A stretch of DNA of 9,934 nt from Dehalococcoidia bacterium. Lineage in GTDB: Bacteria; Chloroflexota; Dehalococcoidia; Tepidiformales; Tepidiformaceae. Positions 1 through 5,957 of this stretch are shown in pieces (positions within the stretch are counted from its first letter, which is position 1; every line of letters starts with the position of its first letter). Below the pieces are notes generated by a model that was given only the letters and a program-made list of their open reading frames with translations, made no database searches and was not told the origin of the DNA. The stretch spans positions 1-9,934 of the forward strand of contig SLAK01000071.1 in NCBI GenBank assembly GCA_007126855.1, written 5' to 3'. The position numbers and the translations under genes were made by a program.

Positions 1-788
1 ACGTCCCGCAGCAGCCAGTCCGCAGTCTCCGGCAGTAACTGCATCACACCGATCGCACCCGCTGAGCTCACGACATGCTGCTGCCATCCGGATTCCTGCA
101 TCGCCATGGCTCGCATAAGCCCGCGCGGCAACCCGAACTCCGCGCCAGCGTCGATCAGCGCCCGTTCGATGTAGGCACGGTCATACTGCGGCGCTTCGCT
201 CGCAGAGCCGCCCGGGATCTGCAGCACGCTCCCGGCCACCACGTGGTTTGGGTTCGAGATGTTGTTGGCCGAGACCAGCGCGGAGAGCGTCACCCCGTAT
301 CGATTGGCGATGCCCCAGAGGCTTTCGCCGGGCGCGACGCGGTGCGTGGTTGTCGACTGAGACACCGGCGTCGCGCCGCCAACCCCTCCCGGCAACCGAA
401 GCAGCTGCCCGATCACGATCAGGTTCGGGTTCGGGATGCTGTTCGCCTCGGCCAGCGCTGAAACGCTCGTGCCATATCGGGATGCGATTGCGCTCAGGCT
501 CTCGCCGGGAGCCACCCGGTGCTCCGTCGCCTGTGCCTGTCCGCCGCTGCTGCCCCCACCGACGACAATCGATTGCCCGGCGATAATGCGGTCCACATCG
601 CGAATGCCATTGCGTTCAGCAAGCTCGCGGATATCCACACCGTAGCGCGCCGCAATGCTGCTCAGCGTTTCGCCCAGGCGAATGGTGTGGCGCGTGTCGG
701 CTTTGGCCACGTCGCCCAGGACCATGGCGAATGTTGCCACCATCGGCAACAGCAGCGCCCACCGCCAGGAAAGTCGTGTGCTATTCAT
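1..788 (-). CDS. Secreted LysM-repeat lytic transglycosylase (C-terminus cut by window edge)
   Basis: Cell-wall hydrolase predicted to bind peptidoglycan glycan strands and cleave them outside the membrane. The visible 262 codons read from ATG at 788 with no stop before the left edge. Residues 1-30 form a signal peptide: positive start, hydrophobic core about 11-24, and a VAKA/D cleavage-like site. Three LysM repeats follow at about 34-76, 89-132 and 148-191. The first is the most divergent; the second and third share the HRVAPGESL opening. After a short linker, residues 205-262 start a transglycosylase SLT domain with QES (catalytic Glu232), AGAIGVMQLLPETA at 243-256, and then the sequence runs off the window. 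There is no Shine-Dalgarno, and a TATTAT box sits six bases upstream of ATG, so the mRNA may be leaderless. The gene is divergent from the DAHP synthase gene. The family call is firm; the bond cleaved and the full length cannot be seen. Confidence 0.93.
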   Translation of the reverse strand, partial: MNSTRLSWRWALLLPMVATFAMVLGDVAKADTRHTIRLGETLSSIAARYGVDIRELAERNGIRDVDRIIAGQSIVVGGGSSGGQAQATEHRVAPGESLSAIASRYGTSVSALAEANSIPNPNLIVIGQLLRLPGGVGGATPVSQSTTTHRVAPGESLWGIANRYGVTLSALVSANNISNPNHVVAGSVLQIPGGSASEAPQYDRAYIERALIDAGAEFGLPRGLMRAMAMQESGWQQHVVSSAGAIGVMQLLPETADWLLRD

Positions 789-794
789 GCCACG

Positions 795-800
795 ATAATA
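795..800 (-). promoter_or_regulatory. Putative -10 box (TATTAT) of the LysM transglycosylase gene
   Basis: On the minus strand TATTAT lies six bases before ATG at 788, which would place the transcription start at or next to the A of the start codon. No ribosome-binding site is present between them. No good -35 hexamer is seen at 16-18 bases (the nearest, TTACAG, is 19 away and a poor match), so the box is supported only by its match and position. Confidence 0.45.
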
Positions 801-925
801 GGGAACATAAGTTACCCGGCTGTAAGCACATTCCCCCCTTTTCGCAAAACTTTGCCCGGATCGCGCCAATCACCCTTCCCGCCCCACAATAGAACCAACG
901 CTTCATCCTCTTCACTGGTGATTCC

Positions 926-2011
926 ATGATCATTCACATGGCCGAGGGCGCGTCGCCCGAACAAACGCAGCGGGTTATCGATCGTATCTGGACGGACTAC
1001 GGTCTCCACTGCGAAACCATCGTCTCCGCTACCACCGTCGTCGGCGTCAAAGGCATCACCTCATACGTCGACGAAGGCCGCATTCTCGAACTCCCCGGCG
1101 TCGACCGCGTCATTCGCATCACCGAGAAATACAAAGACGCCAGCCGCAACTTCCATCACGAAGACACAATCGTCGATGTCCAGGGCACGCCCATCGGGGG
1201 CCCGCACCTGACGATGGTCGGCGGCCCCTGCGCGATCGAAAGCGAAAGCCAGGCCCTCGAATCGGCGCGCATGGCGAAGGATGCGGGTGTCGATGTCCTC
1301 CGCACCTTCGTCGATAAGTCGCGTACCAGCCCCTACGACTATCGTGGCCTCCCGCTCGAACAGGGCCTCGAGATCGCCCAGGCCATGATGGCCGAAACCG
1401 GCTTGCCCTCCGTCTCAGAGCTCATCGATATCCGCCACCTCGACGCCTTCCTGAAAGCAGGGATTAGCATCATTCAGATTGGCGCCCGCAGCGCGCAGTA
1501 CTCGCCGCTGCTCGAAGAGCTCTCCCGCGTCGATGTCCCCGTCATCCTCAAGCACGGCTTTGGCAACGACATGAACGAGTGGCTTTGCGCCGCTGCTTAC
1601 ATCATGTCTGGCATCGACCGCGAAGGGCGCACCGTCGGCTCCGGCAACCGCAAGGTGATCCTCTGCTACCGGGGCATCAAAGCCTTCGAAACCGAGACTC
1701 GCTTCGCCGCGGACATCAGCATGATCCCCCTTGTCCGCACGAAGTCCCATCTGCCCCTGCTCGCCGACCCCAGCCATAGCAGCGGCGACCGCAGCCTGGT
1801 CGAACGCGTCGCCTACGCCTTCGTCGCAGCCGGCGCCCAGGGAGTCGAATTCGACATCCATAACAATCCCGAGGAAGCCCTGGTAGATGGCAAACAGGCC
1901 GTCAATTCTGAAGCCCGCCGCATCGTCGAAAATGCCCGCAAGATTCACGCCATGCTTGCCGGGGTCGGCATCGAAACCGGCTCGAATGCGGCAGGCGTTC
2001 CCGCCGGGTAA
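926..2011 (+). CDS. aroF: 3-deoxy-7-phosphoheptulonate (DAHP) synthase, AroF/type I-beta-like, divergent
   Basis: Condenses phosphoenolpyruvate with erythrose 4-phosphate, the first step of the shikimate pathway, in the cytosol. Residues 1 to about 68 form the small ferredoxin-like N-terminal domain typical of the Thermotoga-type enzyme. Its usual MII opening supports the start at 926, although no Shine-Dalgarno precedes it. The barrel begins at about 95 with GGPCAIES. Metal ligands by family comparison are Cys102, His284 (DPSH), Glu308 and Asp321; Arg126, Lys131 and Arg133 match the phosphate-binding stretch ending in RTSPY. Differences from typical members: TFVDKSRTSPY replaces GGAFKPRTSPY, KHG (209-211) replaces KRG, and about eight to ten extra residues at 229-242 precede VILCYRG. 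At 361 residues it is slightly longer than the usual 335-345. A GNAT gene follows nine bases later. The family is certain; the exact substrate preference is less so because of the loop changes. Confidence 0.9.
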   Translation: MIIHMAEGASPEQTQRVIDRIWTDYGLHCETIVSATTVVGVKGITSYVDEGRILELPGVDRVIRITEKYKDASRNFHHEDTIVDVQGTPIGGPHLTMVGGPCAIESESQALESARMAKDAGVDVLRTFVDKSRTSPYDYRGLPLEQGLEIAQAMMAETGLPSVSELIDIRHLDAFLKAGISIIQIGARSAQYSPLLEELSRVDVPVILKHGFGNDMNEWLCAAAYIMSGIDREGRTVGSGNRKVILCYRGIKAFETETRFAADISMIPLVRTKSHLPLLADPSHSSGDRSLVERVAYAFVAAGAQGVEFDIHNNPEEALVDGKQAVNSEARRIVENARKIHAMLAGVGIETGSNAAGVPAG

Positions 2012-2020
2012 TGTCCTGTC

Positions 2021-2482
2021 GTGGATACATCCCTGCGCCCCATGCTCCCGGGCGACACCGAGGAACTCTATGCGCTGCATCGAGAGGCGATGGGCGTGTA
2101 TATCGAGCAAACCTACGGCCCCTGGGACGAGGAAATCCAGCGCGACTTCTTCCGCCGCCGGGTCGAGTCGGGTGCAATGGAAGTTATCGAATCCCAGGGC
2201 CAGCTCGCAGGCATCCTCGAGGTCGAGCGTGCCCCGGCCTACCTGTCGATCGTCAATATCGAACTCGCCCCGGCGTTCCAGCGGCACGGCATCGGCTCAG
2301 GCATCATCCGTGAGCTTCAAGACGAAGCCGCTTCCAGGTCCGTTCCGCTTCGTCTCCAGGTGATGAAGGTGAATCCGGCCCGGCGGCTCTATGAGCGCCT
2401 TGGCTTCGTCAAAACCGGAGAGACCGAAACCCACCACCTCATGGAGTGGGCCCCTGCCCGGTCCACGCGAGGCCGGGGCTAA
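2021..2482 (+). CDS. GNAT-family N-acetyltransferase
   Basis: Predicted acetyl-CoA-dependent N-acyltransferase of 153 residues; the substrate cannot be read from the sequence. The acetyl-CoA pyrophosphate loop is at 80-97, with the Q-x-x-G-x-G pattern at Gln87-Gly90-Gly92 on the strand NIELAP. The downstream helix motif NPARRLYERLGF is at 118-129. The N-terminal half, with YGPWDEEIQRDFF, is the variable substrate side. The chosen start is GTG at 2021, which gives the usual opening for such proteins; ATG at 2042 is the alternative and would remove part of the first strand. No Shine-Dalgarno is visible. The GTG lies nine bases after the DAHP synthase TAA and in the same frame, so translation probably depends on ribosomes from the upstream gene. 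The stop TAA (2480-2482) overlaps the opposing phosphatase stop. Confidence 0.85.
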   Translation: MDTSLRPMLPGDTEELYALHREAMGVYIEQTYGPWDEEIQRDFFRRRVESGAMEVIESQGQLAGILEVERAPAYLSIVNIELAPAFQRHGIGSGIIRELQDEAASRSVPLRLQVMKVNPARRLYERLGFVKTGETETHHLMEWAPARSTRGRG

Positions 2483-3234
2483 TTGCCGTTTGTTCCGGTA
2501 ATTCGCGCCCGCACGGCGCTGATGACCAGTTCGCTCACGCCAATGCCGCGCAAATAGGTCTCCGCTCCGCCGTGATGTTCCCGGATTGTGGCGAGTGCCG
2601 TCTCGATAGCCTCGCGGGGTGCGCCCAGTAACTGGCCGGCGCGTTCTTCGTCGATGCCTCGCTTCTTCATGTCCGGCATCCACTCTTTCGCCAGCGGCTG
2701 CAGCAGCTCCGTCGTCCGCACGTAGTCCGACACGATTTCATCGTGCTCAGCACCGGACACTTCGAGCAGCAGCGCTGCCGCGACCCCGGTGCGGTCCTTG
2801 CCCGCGGCGCAATGGAACAGCACCCCTTCGTGCGTATCGGCGATTGTCTCGAAGAGTGTCCGGTAAGCGTCCGCGCCTATCTCCAGGAAGCGCTGGTAAA
2901 CGAAGCCGTATCCCGGGAACTCCTTGTTCCCCAGCCCGGTCGGGGATGCATCGGAGCGGAACACCGGCGCATGCACGTTCTTGATGCCGTACTGGGACGT
3001 TTCCGGCGTCACATCCCGCTCCCGCTCTTCCTCCGAGCGGAAGTCGATAATCGTCCGGACGCCACGTTCGACTATGGTCTCGATGCCGCGTTCCGTCAGG
3101 CGATGCAGCGTAGCTGAGCGGATGAGGTCGGTGCTCGCGGTGTGGCCGCCCTCCCTGGTGCGATAGCCGCCCAGGTGGCGGATGTTATGGGCCACCTCGA
3201 TCGAAAGTTCTCGTACTGCTATCTCTGTCTTCAC
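2479..3234 (-). CDS. Tyrosine-phosphatase-like protein (Y_phosphatase3 type)
   Basis: Probable cytosolic protein-tyrosine or phosphoester phosphatase. With GTG at 3234 the protein is 251 residues, close to the family norm. Family landmarks in order are: RELSIEV then NIRHLGGY at 17-24, LIRSATLHRL at 38-46, the acidic TIIDFRSEEE at 61-70, and the phosphatase loop HCAAGKDRTGV at 141-151, where Cys142 is the nucleophile and Arg148 binds phosphate (Cys-x5-Arg). A helical C-terminal part ends with GVSELVISAVRARI. The frame stays open upstream to a TTG at 3324, and another GTG is at 3282, but homologous sequence only begins at about RELSIEV and AGAAGT just before 3234 could act as a weak ribosome site. 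It is divergent from the M20 peptidase gene and convergent with the GNAT gene, the two stop codons overlapping. The target in the cell is unknown. Confidence 0.85.
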   Translation of the reverse strand: MKTEIAVRELSIEVAHNIRHLGGYRTREGGHTASTDLIRSATLHRLTERGIETIVERGVRTIIDFRSEEERERDVTPETSQYGIKNVHAPVFRSDASPTGLGNKEFPGYGFVYQRFLEIGADAYRTLFETIADTHEGVLFHCAAGKDRTGVAAALLLEVSGAEHDEIVSDYVRTTELLQPLAKEWMPDMKKRGIDEERAGQLLGAPREAIETALATIREHHGGAETYLRGIGVSELVISAVRARITGTNGN

Positions 3235-3327
3235 ACTTCTAGCTTGCCGGATCTCGGTTAGGACCTTGTTAATGAGCTTCACACGGCGCCACACTGGCAC
3301 ACCAACCTTGCCCGTGCTGAGCAAATC

Positions 3328-3332
3328 GGAGG
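3328..3332 (+). promoter_or_regulatory. Ribosome binding site GGAGG of the M20 peptidase gene
   Basis: GGAGG lies seven bases before ATG at 3340. This fixes the peptidase start and argues that the TTG at 3324 on the other strand, which would place the phosphatase start four bases away, is not used. Confidence 0.8.
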
Positions 3333-3339
3333 CTGCACC

Positions 3340-4422
3340 ATGATCAACCGAAAACGCATCCTACAGGCTTTTCTTGAACTGATCGCCATCGATTCGCCGT
3401 CGGGACAGGAAGACGCCGTCGCCGAAGACCTCCAACGGCGCCTCGCCGCACTCGGGCTCGAAGCATGGCAGGATGCCGCTGGCAACGTCCTCGCCCGCCT
3501 CCCCGGCAAGGGCGATCCGGTGCTGCTTTCAGCCCACATGGATACCGTCGAGCCTGGCACCGGCATTAAGCCCGTCTTCGATGGCGACGACATCATCCGC
3601 AGCGACGGCACCACCATCCTGGGTGCCGATAACAAGGGCGGCTGCGCCGTCATCCTCGAAGTGCTCCAGAGCTTAAGCGAGGACGGCGCGAGCCATCGCC
3701 CTGTTGAGGTCGCCATCAGCCGCGGCGAGGAAATCGGCCTCGTGGGCGCCAGCCAGATGGACTATTCGGCGATCCGGTCGAAGGTAGCAATCGTTATCGA
3801 CAGCGGCGGCCCGCCTTCCGACATCCAGGGCCAGGCCCCCTTTCACTACGTGTACGACATCGAGGTCACCGGCCGCGCCGCCCACGCCGGCCTCGAGCCC
3901 GAGAAGGGTATCCCCGCCATCTCCATCGCGGCCGAGATCATCACCGGCCTGCCGCAGGGCCGTTTTGACTACGAGACCACCGGCAACGTTGGCCGCGTCA
4001 ACGGCGGCCTGGTCCGGAACGCCGTCCCCGACCTGTGCCGCATTGAAGGTGAAATGCGCAGCATGGACCGCCTCAAGGTTGAAGACCTGGTCGCGCGCGC
4101 TCGCTCGCACGTCGAAAACGTGCGCCGCCAGCACCCCGAAGCGGGCATCGATGCGCAATTCACCATGGCCTATCCCGGCTACGAGCTCACCGAGGACGAC
4201 CCCGCGGCGCAGTTACTCTATCCAGCCCTCCGCAGCCTTGGCATGGAGCCCAACCCCCACCCGGTCGGTGGTGGGACTGATGGCAACGTCTTCCGCGGCA
4301 ACGGCATCGCCAGCATCGTTATCGGCCGCGGGGGCTACAACCAGCACACCAAAGACGAGTACCTGGTCATACCTGAAATGCTGGACTGCGCCCGCGTTGT
4401 GGAAGCTGCTCTACGCGGTTGA
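3340..4422 (+). CDS. M20-family zinc metallopeptidase, PepT/tripeptidase-like
   Basis: Predicted cytosolic dinuclear zinc exopeptidase of 360 residues, which removes N-terminal residues from short peptides or hydrolyses related amides. The catalytic domain carries the M20 signatures: SAHMDTV (zinc ligand His66, Asp68), TTILGADNKGG (bridging Asp97), ISRGEEIGLVG (general base Glu130, ligand Glu131), IDSGG (Asp154) and NQHTKDE (His336). The inserted dimerisation domain, about 170-285, has GRAAHAG with His182 and NGGLVRNAVPD. GGGTDGNVF at 310-318 is the usual substrate-side loop. All metal ligands are present, so it should be active. ISRGEE departs from the common FTxxEE of tripeptidases. There is a clear GGAGG ribosome site, and the gene is apparently transcribed alone, divergent from the phosphatase gene and convergent with the ACT-domain gene. 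Dipeptidase or carboxypeptidase activity within M20 cannot be excluded. Confidence 0.9.
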   Translation: MINRKRILQAFLELIAIDSPSGQEDAVAEDLQRRLAALGLEAWQDAAGNVLARLPGKGDPVLLSAHMDTVEPGTGIKPVFDGDDIIRSDGTTILGADNKGGCAVILEVLQSLSEDGASHRPVEVAISRGEEIGLVGASQMDYSAIRSKVAIVIDSGGPPSDIQGQAPFHYVYDIEVTGRAAHAGLEPEKGIPAISIAAEIITGLPQGRFDYETTGNVGRVNGGLVRNAVPDLCRIEGEMRSMDRLKVEDLVARARSHVENVRRQHPEAGIDAQFTMAYPGYELTEDDPAAQLLYPALRSLGMEPNPHPVGGGTDGNVFRGNGIASIVIGRGGYNQHTKDEYLVIPEMLDCARVVEAALRG

Positions 4423-4424
4423 CC

Positions 4425-4463
4425 AATCACGAATCGCAAATGGCAATCGCCAATGGAATCAGG
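4425..4463. repeat. Degenerate tandem AATSGCN heptad repeat in a convergent gap
   Basis: Six successive units start with AATC or AATG at 4425, 4432, 4439, 4445, 4452 and 4457: AATCACG, AATCGCA, AATGGC, AATCGCC, AATGG, AATCAGG. Spacing is 5-7 bases. Two adjacent 12-base blocks (4432-4443 and 4445-4456) differ at one position only. The array fills the whole gap between the M20 stop (4420-4422) and the ACT-protein stop (4459-4461) and runs over the latter. It is not a CRISPR array because the units are too short. Similar short AAT-rich tandem tracts are known between genes in several GC-rich phyla; the role is unknown. Confidence 0.6.
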
Positions 4464-5244
4464 CTGGTCGTTGCACCAGGCGCTCGTGCCGGGCCACCGT
4501 CAACGCCGTCGCCGGCAACGCAGTCTCCCTTCCCGCGGGCCTCGACCCGGAAGACGAGAGTTGCCCGCGCAGCCTCAGCATCGCACCAGAAACCTCCGCG
4601 AATGCTGCGATGCGCTCCAGCTCATCGACGAGAAAGGCGATGTTCAGCGCCCGCAAAAGCACCAGCAGGTCAAAAGGCCCCAGTGGCGCCATCGCGATCC
4701 ATGCTACCGGGAATAGGTTGCGGACTTGCTGCGGCGCCCAGGCTTCGTCGACCGGGAAGGCCACCGCAGCCTGCCGGTGTAGCGCCCAGCGGCCCGCAAA
4801 AGGCTCCTCCGGCCCGATCAAGAGCGCGGCTGATGGCCCTCCTGCCGCGAAGGTGATGCTGCCATCCTCCTGTGCGCTCGCGACGGCGTGATTATCTGCC
4901 CGGGCCAGCCGGCTCGCGTGGTGCGCCATCAGCGCAAAGGCCTCGTCCCGGGATGCCGCGTTCGCCGTCGCCATCAGCCCCTCGCCCATCGCGAGCGTTG
5001 GATCGCCGCTCGTCTCCTCGAAGGTGCGAACGCTTACATCCGGGTGGAAGTTCTGCACAGCCCGGCCAATGGCCTCCGCGCTACCCCCGCGTAACAACAG
5101 GTCGTCGACCACTGAGTACCCCGCATGACCTACGATGTCGAGGCGCACGATGTCCACGCCTTCTGCCGCTAACGCCGTGCTGATCGCGGCCAGCGCCCCC
5201 GGCCGGTCAGGCATCTGGATCCTTATCGAACGATAGACGGGCAT
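4459..5244 (-). CDS. ACT-domain protein with GAF-like C-terminal half
   Basis: Probable small-molecule-sensing regulatory protein of 261 residues with no recognisable enzyme domain. Residues 4-75 are an ACT domain: the first strand VYRSIRIQ, the turn MPDRPGALAAI with its conserved Asp-x-Pro-Gly-Ala, a helix, then DIVRLDIVGH. ACT domains usually bind amino acids. Residues about 85-225 resemble a GAF fold in pattern: an opening helix ASRDEAFALMAHHASRLARAD, a glycine-rich turn DGSITFAAGG, a strand VAWIAMAPLG and a closing helix LVDELERIAAFAEVSGAML. This second assignment is inference from pattern, not a firm match. The tail after 230 is low-complexity. ATG at 5244 is chosen because GGAGG lies seven bases upstream and the ACT strand begins at once; the frame is open further upstream to 5421 but that part is proline/arginine-rich. 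The gene is 50 bases downstream of the 139-residue protein on the same strand, so probably one operon. Confidence 0.78.
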   Translation of the reverse strand: MPVYRSIRIQMPDRPGALAAISTALAAEGVDIVRLDIVGHAGYSVVDDLLLRGGSAEAIGRAVQNFHPDVSVRTFEETSGDPTLAMGEGLMATANAASRDEAFALMAHHASRLARADNHAVASAQEDGSITFAAGGPSAALLIGPEEPFAGRWALHRQAAVAFPVDEAWAPQQVRNLFPVAWIAMAPLGPFDLLVLLRALNIAFLVDELERIAAFAEVSGAMLRLRGQLSSSGSRPAGRETALPATALTVARHERLVQRPA

Positions 5245-5251
5245 GTCCGGG

Positions 5252-5256
5252 CCTCC
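5252..5256 (-). promoter_or_regulatory. Ribosome binding site of the ACT-domain gene
   Basis: On the minus strand GGAGG lies seven bases before ATG at 5244. It decides this start over the longer open frame reaching 5421. Confidence 0.8.
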
Positions 5257-5294
5257 TTCCTCCCCCAGCCTCGCAGCGCGGTGTTTCTTGTGCG

Positions 5295-5714
5295 TTACGC
5301 CCCCTGGTCCGCCTGGAAATTCGAATCCAAACGCTCGTCCCGCTCTATCTCTCCGCGCGCAAGGGCCGAAACGCGTCGCGAAAGCTCGCCCGAGCCTTTC
5401 ACAATCGGCTCCAGTTTCCACACCACTGCCTCTTCGAAAACCTCGGCCGTCTCCCGGGGCACGGCGCCTTCATCCGACATAATCCATGACGCTGCCAGCA
5501 GCTCCAGGTGATAGCGGGCCGAGCCCTGGTACATGCGCGCATCCACAGCCTCGACGACGTCCGGGAACTCCTCCACCACGCGGTTTGCTAGCGCCTTCGA
5601 GGGCCGCCATACGAATGGGTCCTTATCCGCTGTGCGCCCGAAGGACGTCATTAGCCGGCCGTAGTGCTCTTCGGTGATGCGCGGTTTCCGCCTGAACCCA
5701 AACGGCCACTTCAT
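5295..5714 (-). CDS. Hypothetical protein, 139 residues
   Basis: I do not recognise this protein. From ATG at 5714 it is soluble-looking, with no signal peptide or membrane segment. A short basic start (MKWPFGFRRKPR) precedes a mostly helical chain. Visible pieces are EEHYGRLMTSFGRTADKDP at about 16-34, a helix with FPDVVEAVDARMY, ARYHLELLAASWIMSDE in the middle, and a charged C-terminus. GTG at 5723 is possible, but ATG at 5714 is preferred because GAGGG lies eight bases upstream of it and would overlap the GTG. The gene is upstream of the ACT/GAF-like gene with a 50-base gap, suggesting co-transcription, and is divergent from the AAA+ ATPase unit. Codon use fits its neighbours, and the frame plus ribosome site support a real gene. 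The function is unknown. Confidence 0.7.
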   Translation of the reverse strand: MKWPFGFRRKPRITEEHYGRLMTSFGRTADKDPFVWRPSKALANRVVEEFPDVVEAVDARMYQGSARYHLELLAASWIMSDEGAVPRETAEVFEEAVVWKLEPIVKGSGELSRRVSALARGEIERDERLDSNFQADQGA

Positions 5715-5808
5715 ACTGCCCACCCTCAGCTACACGCTAGCCGAAAGCGCCATGCGCGTCACCGGCTGAAGATTTCCTATCGCCTTCCCCGGCCCCCACC
5801 ACACTTTG

Positions 5809-5836
5809 TTGACACGCTTAGGGCCCACTCTATGAT
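5809..5836 (+). promoter_or_regulatory. Near-consensus sigma-70 promoter for the AAA+ ATPase operon
   Basis: A perfect -35 TTGACA (5809-5814) and a -10 TATGAT (5831-5836, five of six) are separated by 16 bases. Transcription should start near 5843, giving a leader of about 115 bases before ATG at 5958. This is by far the best promoter match in the window and suggests strong expression by the housekeeping sigma factor. Confidence 0.8.
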
Positions 5837-5840
5837 GGAA

Positions 5841-5936
5841 CCCGGTGATACCCGTTATGGCCGGTGCAGCCAGTGCCGGCCGCAAGGCTGAAACGGTACC
5901 AGGAAGTTCATGCCACGCCCCCGTGAACGCGTGTGG
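5841..5936 (+). promoter_or_regulatory. Structured 5' leader with mutually exclusive hairpins (possible cis-regulator)
   Basis: Pairing can nest from the predicted transcript start. Arms 5841-5846 and 5898-5903 pair at five of six positions. Arms 5852-5856 (CCGTT) and 5892-5896 (AACGG) pair at all five. Arms 5859-5864 (GGCCGG) and 5876-5881 (CCGGCC) pair at all six. The 3' arm of the inner stem can instead form a five-pair hairpin with a GCAA tetraloop (5877-5881 with 5886-5890), which excludes the inner stem. A further CACGC/GCGTG pairing (5914-5918 with 5929-5933) lies just before the ribosome site AGGAG at 5942-5946. It matches no riboswitch class I know. In GC-rich DNA some pairing is expected by chance. 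Confidence 0.4.
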
Positions 5937-5957
5937 CTGTCAGGAGAGTGGTAGGCG

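Noticed and set aside
852..890. TTGCCC and CACAAT as a promoter for the DAHP synthase gene
   Set aside because: The spacing is 27 bases, too long for sigma-70, so no promoter was called in the 789-925 gap on the plus strand.
1415..2287. A 290-codon minus-strand open frame inside the DAHP synthase gene
   Set aside because: It is the complement of a conserved enzyme and has no domain of its own.
3235..3324. N-terminal extension of the phosphatase from TTG at 3324 (or GTG at 3282)
   Set aside because: The extra residues show no family similarity, there is no ribosome site, and the start would lie four bases from the M20 ribosome site.
5245..5421. Extension of the ACT-domain protein upstream to 5421
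   Set aside because: The extension overlaps the end of the 139-residue gene and is Arg/Gly-rich; GGAGG before 5244 fixes the shorter start.
5841..5903. Cobalamin, c-di-GMP or guanidine riboswitch in the ATPase leader
   Set aside because: Short stretches such as CCGCAAGGC recall parts of known classes, but the defining conserved cores are absent.
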